In this document: in pieces, positions 59,815-64,000 of the stretch | How the letters are laid out: every line of letters begins with the position of its first letter | Numbering within the stretch: the stretch's first letter is position 1 | Assembly (NCBI RefSeq): GCF_947179165.1 | Contig: NC_077243.1 | Span: 35,538,001 to 35,602,000, forward strand | DNA from: Solanum dulcamara | Taxonomy: Eukaryota; Streptophyta; Magnoliopsida; Solanales; Solanaceae | Direction: 5' to 3' | Length of the DNA: 64,000 nucleotides | Notes under the pieces: model-generated | Told to the model about the DNA's origin: nothing | Databases searched by the model: none | What the model saw: the letters and a program-made list of their open reading frames with translations, nothing else | Program-made: the position numbers and the translations under genes

Positions 59815-60255
59815 GTTTTTGCTTCATCTGAATATCTTTATTCTGTTTATGAATTAGGTATAAGATACATTGTGTGTCTTGAAAGAAAAACATGCAATTG
59901 TGGCAGATTTCAACTAGTCGAGATACCATGTCCACATGCAATTGCAGTATTGAAGAGCAAGAACATTATTGACCTGCACCCATACTATGCTGATTACTAC
60001 AAGCTAGAGGCGTTGGCAAATACTTATGAATTACCAATGGTTCCAATGCCAGATAAAAAAGATTGGTCTGCTCCAAAGAAAATTTTGGAAGAATTTATCT
60101 TGCCACCAATATACAAAAGGATGCCAGAAAGATCAAAAAAAGGGAGAAAAAAGTTCGCTAGTGAGAAGATAATAAGTAGCACAAATTCTTGTGGACGTTC
60201 TGGCCACGAAGGCCACAACAGAAAGACTTGTAATTTAATTCCTAAAGAGATATGA

Positions 60256-61317
60256 TGTTTGTGGTATCCCGGTATACATTCTATTTGAATCATATAATTA
60301 CATCTACTTTTATTTTATATTTGAGTTTGACACATGAGATAAACATACAAATATTTTCAGTTGATATGCGGAAAGATTAGTACATTTAAGTTCATTACTA
60401 ATTCTAATACATTAAATGTAATGTATCGGGATACTTAAATCAGCAGATACATTTAAAATATTTACAATTGGTGAAAAACAAAATTATACATTCTACTACT
60501 ATAAAAAAAATTAAAAAAATACTTGACGTCCATCGATTCTCCTTGATTAGGAGAGATGAAATCTCATATGGTTTTTTTTTGAATCATTATTTTCCCTAAC
60601 ATAAATATTTTTGGCTTTCCGACAACCATAATTCCACAAGAGTTGTGGATGATACATAACATCTTGAGTTGATATAGGTTGTAGATGTACCTATGCAGTA
60701 AATCTTGATACATGCAAATCTAATATATAAGCAAAATGTATCATAATCATTAAATCTTGAGACATGAAATTCTTATGCAAAAACAAAATGTATCAGAATC
60801 AGTAAATGTTAGCAATGAGAATCTGATACATATGCATGATGTATCATAATCAATAAATCTTGACGCATGAAAATCTCATACACAAACAATATGTATCAGA
60901 ATTCACAAAACTTGACACTTATGAATATGATACATAAAAAAGAAGTATCAGAATCATAACATTTTTATACAAGCGGATCTGATACATAAACAATATGTAT
61001 CATAAGAATTATTGTTTTATAAATGGGAATGTGATACAAAAGTATATGTATCAGATTCATTAAAAATTGGTAAATGTTATTGTGATACATAAGCAAGATG
61101 CCCCGGGCAGTCAAGTTTGATACATTAGAATATGATACATAAACTTTGATTTTATATTCGAGTTTGACACATGAGAAAAACATACAAATCTTTTCAATTG
61201 ATATATGGAAAGATTATTACATTTCAGTTGCTTACTGATTCTGATATATTACAGTTAATATATCAGATACATTAAAACAGTAGATACATCTAAAATGTTT
61301 ACTATTACAAAAAAAAC
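60256..61317. repeat. Space between convergent MULE and protease genes, with a partial duplication of the protease 3' end
   Basis: 60310-60665 and 61145-61470 are diverged direct repeats (TTTGACACATGAGA(T/A)AAACATAC ... TCTCCTTGA(T/C)T(A/T)GGAGAGAT). The right copy is the real 3' end of the protease gene. The left copy carries recognisable remnants of its last exon (minus strand LLWNYGCRKAKN ... RENNDSK). Between them GATACAT boxes occur every 40-60 bases. Confidence 0.75.
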
Positions 61318-61543
61318 CTATTGGACATCAATCAGTTCTCCTTGACTTGGAGAGATATCTCTCCTAGGTTTTTTTAGATCATCATTTTCGCTAATATAAC
61401 CATCCATGGCCTTATGACAACTATATCTCCATAAGAGTGTAACATATCTTGAACGAAAGAATTTGGCGTTTAGTCCAGTATTTGGAATAGAAATTCCATC
61501 ACTAAGATATTCAGCAAAAATGGCCAGGAAAACTCCACAATCC

Positions 61544-61626
61544 CTGCAAAGAAAGGAATACACAAGTTTAAAAAAAGTAAAATTGACACATTAATGATTT
61601 ATGTATACATAATTATTAATACTCAC
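61544..61626 (-). other. Last intron of the protease gene, splitting the catalytic Cys motif
   Basis: The minus strand reads GGCAGCTT|GTGAGTATT ... TTTCTTTGCAG|GGATTGTGGAG, so the catalytic S-L-D-C-G is assembled across the junction. 83 nt, phase 2. Confidence 0.75.
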
Positions 61627-63128
61627 AAGCTGCCACTTCTCTGTTGCACAATTTCTTCAACGTATTCAACTGCAAATGGGTGATGTGGTTTAAGCATGTT
61701 ACCAGTTGATTTATCCTTATATGAATCAAGCGACGACCAATCAGTACGTTCGTTGTTGTCAAAGAAACCACTATCTTATAGGTATGTTGGTAGCATTGCT
61801 GCTATCTTTTGAATCTCTTGGGAAGGGTAGCTACTTCTTCGTCTAGGTGATGAATCATACACCCGTATTAACCTCTTTTTCAACACAACTACCGCAAGAA
61901 CCCAATGAAAATCCCTATCACAGTTTACGGGTATGTATACCTCATCTACTGGTATTGAGAAATCTCTTATTATGTTCTTCAAAGATCTCTCGTGATGAGC
62001 TGTAACAGTGGTCCTTGCCATATCTTCTTGGGTAGAAATGTCAGGTGGAGTGTGATAGTAGCATCTGTGTGCAGATTCAATAAAAAAATTGAAAATGCAG
62101 TTTATCGTTGTGTATCAATACTGATTGCTCAACTGCATCTTCAATTTCTTCTGAAGGTAGTAAAATATTACATCGATATGCTGCACATTTTAAGAAAGTA
62201 TTAGTTATACAACAACAAACTGCATGTATCAGATTATGTATGTATCAGATACATTAATCTCTATGTATCAGATAGTAAGTATGAATTGTATCAGATTCTT
62301 TATGATGAAATTTTTACCTCATCATTCCAGCATCTATTCGACTATGACATTAGGTAGAACCAGTTCTTATTTTTAGGAAATGCTACTATGAAGTCCATTT
62401 TTTCAAAGCCGAATCAAGAGCACTTGAATCTATAATATTCCTCCTTTGATTTCCTGAATGGAAGCTTGTATTTAAATAACAGAACATAGATAATACACAA
62501 CTTGTATTGATATAAGTTGTATGTATCATACTTACTTGTTGTCATGCGATTTTAGTAGTCCTTTATCTATCCATTGAGAGTAGTCTGTGAAAAGCTCGGA
62601 TGGGGGATGATAGCATATACCAAAACCTTCAAAAGAGTATGTCTGATGCATAACAGATGTTAATTTTTCCTTACCCTTTTCACTCGACCTAAAGTTTGAG
62701 AGATACGACGATTGTAAGATCTTAGAAGGAATCCTACTTCTTCGAAACGGTGTCTTCGCATCATCAGGCAATACATTGGGTTTCGATGGAAGAGTGGTAG
62801 GTAACTGACTATCACGTAATAGACATTCATCTTGAACTACTTGCTCATGACTAACAACGGTCAATGGCATAGCTGGTAATGAAAGTCTGTAAATTAGAGC
62901 ATCTATCACATCTAGAGTTTCAGTCGAAAACAGTGTTGAAGTATTGTATTCCGATGTGTTTGGTTTGATTTTTTCTTTTTTAATCTCCTCAACTTGCTCT
63001 TCTACTTTATCAGTTTTATCAATGGCTACTCTTCCATCTTTCTTTGCAGTGTTCTACATGTAATGTATAACGTCATTACAAAACTTATTAATGTTGACTT
63101 TATCTCAATAATGTATTTGTTACATTAC

Positions 63129-63677
63129 CTGTAATGTATCAGAATCAACAATAAGCTGAACAGTATCTGATCTTTGTGGTTCTATTTGGTGTGCTGCATC
63201 CTTTAATTATGGTGTAATAATAAATGTTTTCGGTTCCTACAAATGTAATAAAAACAATTACTTAAGAAAAAAACTATTGAAATGATACATTACCTTGACC
63301 AAATTTTGTACTGATTCATTACTTTTAATGTATCTAATGACATATGCTGATCAAATGATTTTGCATCATCTGCTACAATGTTGTTTTCTAATACATTATC
63401 CACCTTTTGTATCTTGTTGGATGGTTCAGCTTCCTGGAAACATAATAATATTTACTTATGATATATATGTACGGAATATTTAAATATCTATATATTTAAA
63501 GAGGTTGAGCTTATACAATATATATATAGCATCAAATTGGTCATTAATTTATTCATAATATACTACCTTTAATGTATAAGAAGAAACATGCTGATCAAAT
63601 GATTCTGGAACATCTAATGAAATGTTTTGTTCTGATACATTGTCCACCTATTGTATCATGGTGGATGGTTTAGGTCC
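63129..63677 (-). repeat. Three serially related phase-0 exons (108, 111, 111 nt) in the protease gene
   Basis: 63677-63567 and 63433-63323 share a pattern: x-P-(K/E)-P-S-x-(M/K)-I-Q-x-VDNV, (E/D)SFDQH or KSFDQH, then TLK before GTA. 63236-63129 is a weaker relative (EPKTFIITP ... SDTLQ|GTAATG). Each is a whole number of codons, so copies can be gained or lost without changing frame. Each ends in (GA)TACATTA, part of the region-wide GATACAT motif. Confidence 0.65.
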
Positions 63678-63773
63678 CTAAAAATATAATAACATTTACA
63701 TATGATATATTAAAATAAAATATATCCAGAAGTTTAAAAGTATAAATATCAAATATTACGTGATGTATGTACC

Positions 63774-64000
63774 TTAATATCTTCCTGGACATTAGATTGG
63801 TCATTTGCTTGGGGTGGGTAAAATTTATTTGCAAGATTGTGCTCCTCTGATCCAGTAAGTGCTTGTTGTTGTTCCACCACATGGAATATTTGATCAAAAT
63901 TATCTGTTTTAATTTGAGATGATATGTCAGTCATGCGGTGTGCTATACTGTCGATGGCTTTCAAAAGATCAATATGATTTGAATCAATTTTATTCTCCAA
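63774..64000 (-). pseudogene. Upstream exon of the protease gene, runs off the window
   Basis: The open frame ends VQEDIK|GTACAT on the minus strand. Composition is hydrophilic and coiled-coil-like (LLKAIDSIAHRMTDISSQIK). No family is recognised. It is linked to the protease by position, phase 0 and the shared donor style; the gene's start lies to the right of 64000. Confidence 0.5.

Larger units (their letters stand above)
56569..60255 (+). pseudogene. MULE (MuDR-type) transposase with DDE, SWIM and zinc knuckle; four exons, degenerate
   Basis: Exons about 56569-57154, 57533-58082, 58199-58809 and 59815-60255, with GT-AG introns. N-terminus: MNIPILLRHSG ... YIELKKK, then a MuDR-like zinc-type domain. 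Transposase core: D (VVVIDGAHLDG), D (VVSDRNESI), E (NIVECINGCL). Exon 4: SWIM finger CNCGRFQLVEIPCPHA, then CGRSGHEGHNRKTC. Lesions: TAA near 56626, a frame change near 56822, TAA 57041, a frame conflict at about 57530-57600, TGA 57803, an extra T in the T-run near 58261, TAA 58535 and a one-base loss near 58652. It would cut and move MULE DNA; this copy cannot. Confidence 0.85.
61318..64000 (-). pseudogene. Ulp1/C48 cysteine protease gene, multi-exon, degenerate, 5' end outside window
   Basis: Exons inferred on the minus strand: 64000-63774, 63677-63567, 63433-63323, 63236-63129, 63053-62536, 62453-62318, 62180-61627, 61543-61318. All junctions are GT-AG and the phases agree. Catalytic triad: H in DFHWVLAVV, D in IRVYDSS, C in SLDCGVF, the last split by the final intron. 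In-frame stops: 63648 (TAG), a TAA near 63208, TGA 62414-62416, TAG 62342-62344, TGA 62115-62117, TAA 61776-61778. Most are one C-to-T step from Gln or Arg codons. Upstream exons are low-complexity and Asp/Ser/Gln-rich. Such proteases remove SUMO-like modifiers; related genes are carried by MULEs in plants. Confidence 0.78.

Overview
The window is plant nuclear DNA, almost certainly from a dicot and most likely a Solanaceae species. It is AT-rich and built of nested, decaying retroelements. The 3' ends of its RTE-type LINEs and its LTRs opening TGTAACA(A)CCCC look solanaceous to me; that is recognition, not a search. I see no bacterial features, rRNA or tRNA genes, and no host gene I can name.

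Region by region. (1) 1-31419 is one minus-strand Ogre/Tat-type Ty3-gypsy element whose left end lies outside the window. Its 3' LTR is on the left (to 5268) and its 5' LTR on the right (21226-31419). Between them lie a polypurine tract, a tandem-repeat-rich 3' region, integrase, an additional RNase H, RNase H, RT, protease, gag, an extra ORF1 and a tRNA-Arg-type primer site. It carries two solo LTRs (6917-9065 and 18405-20481) and three RTE LINEs: 1-1291, a full-length copy with an open 986-codon frame at 25847-29530, and an antisense 5'-truncated copy at 29946-31028. Because the two Ogre LTRs are paralogous, each LINE has an empty site in the other LTR. (2) 31420-37290 holds LTR fragments, a CACTA-like AT-rich stretch and a small gene-like fragment. 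(3) 37291-47236 is a complete but dead Tekay/Del-type chromovirus with 2.44-kb LTRs, a TATTG target duplication, an iMet primer site and a chromodomain. (4) 47237-54310 is an LTR pile-up: an inverted LTR pair, then a host LTR broken by two solo LTRs with 5-bp target duplications. (5) 54311-64000 is a different landscape. It holds tandem arrays, a degenerate MULE transposase gene (plus strand, four exons, DDE, SWIM and zinc knuckle), and a convergent multi-exon Ulp1/C48 cysteine protease gene (minus strand). Both are interlaced with a palindromic ATGTATC-N-GATACAT motif. The pairing recalls the Kaonashi-type MULEs that carry ULP-like genes.

The most interesting signal is a cassette shared by at least five otherwise dissimilar LTR families. 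It runs TATA box, CT-rich leader, 5' splice-site-like (A/G)GTATGT or GTAAG, about 1 kb, a GTAC...GTAC hairpin with a CTNAY branch-point-like core, AG, a 62-72 nt exon-like block, then GTGAGT (GTAGCT in one family). Other notable signals are a 124-bp array in a MULE intron that repeats the 3' splice site, serially duplicated phase-0 exons in the protease gene, mosaic LTRs, and ORF decay almost wholly explained by C-to-T/G-to-A changes. Coordinates of element ends were set by eye from TG...CA ends and target duplications.
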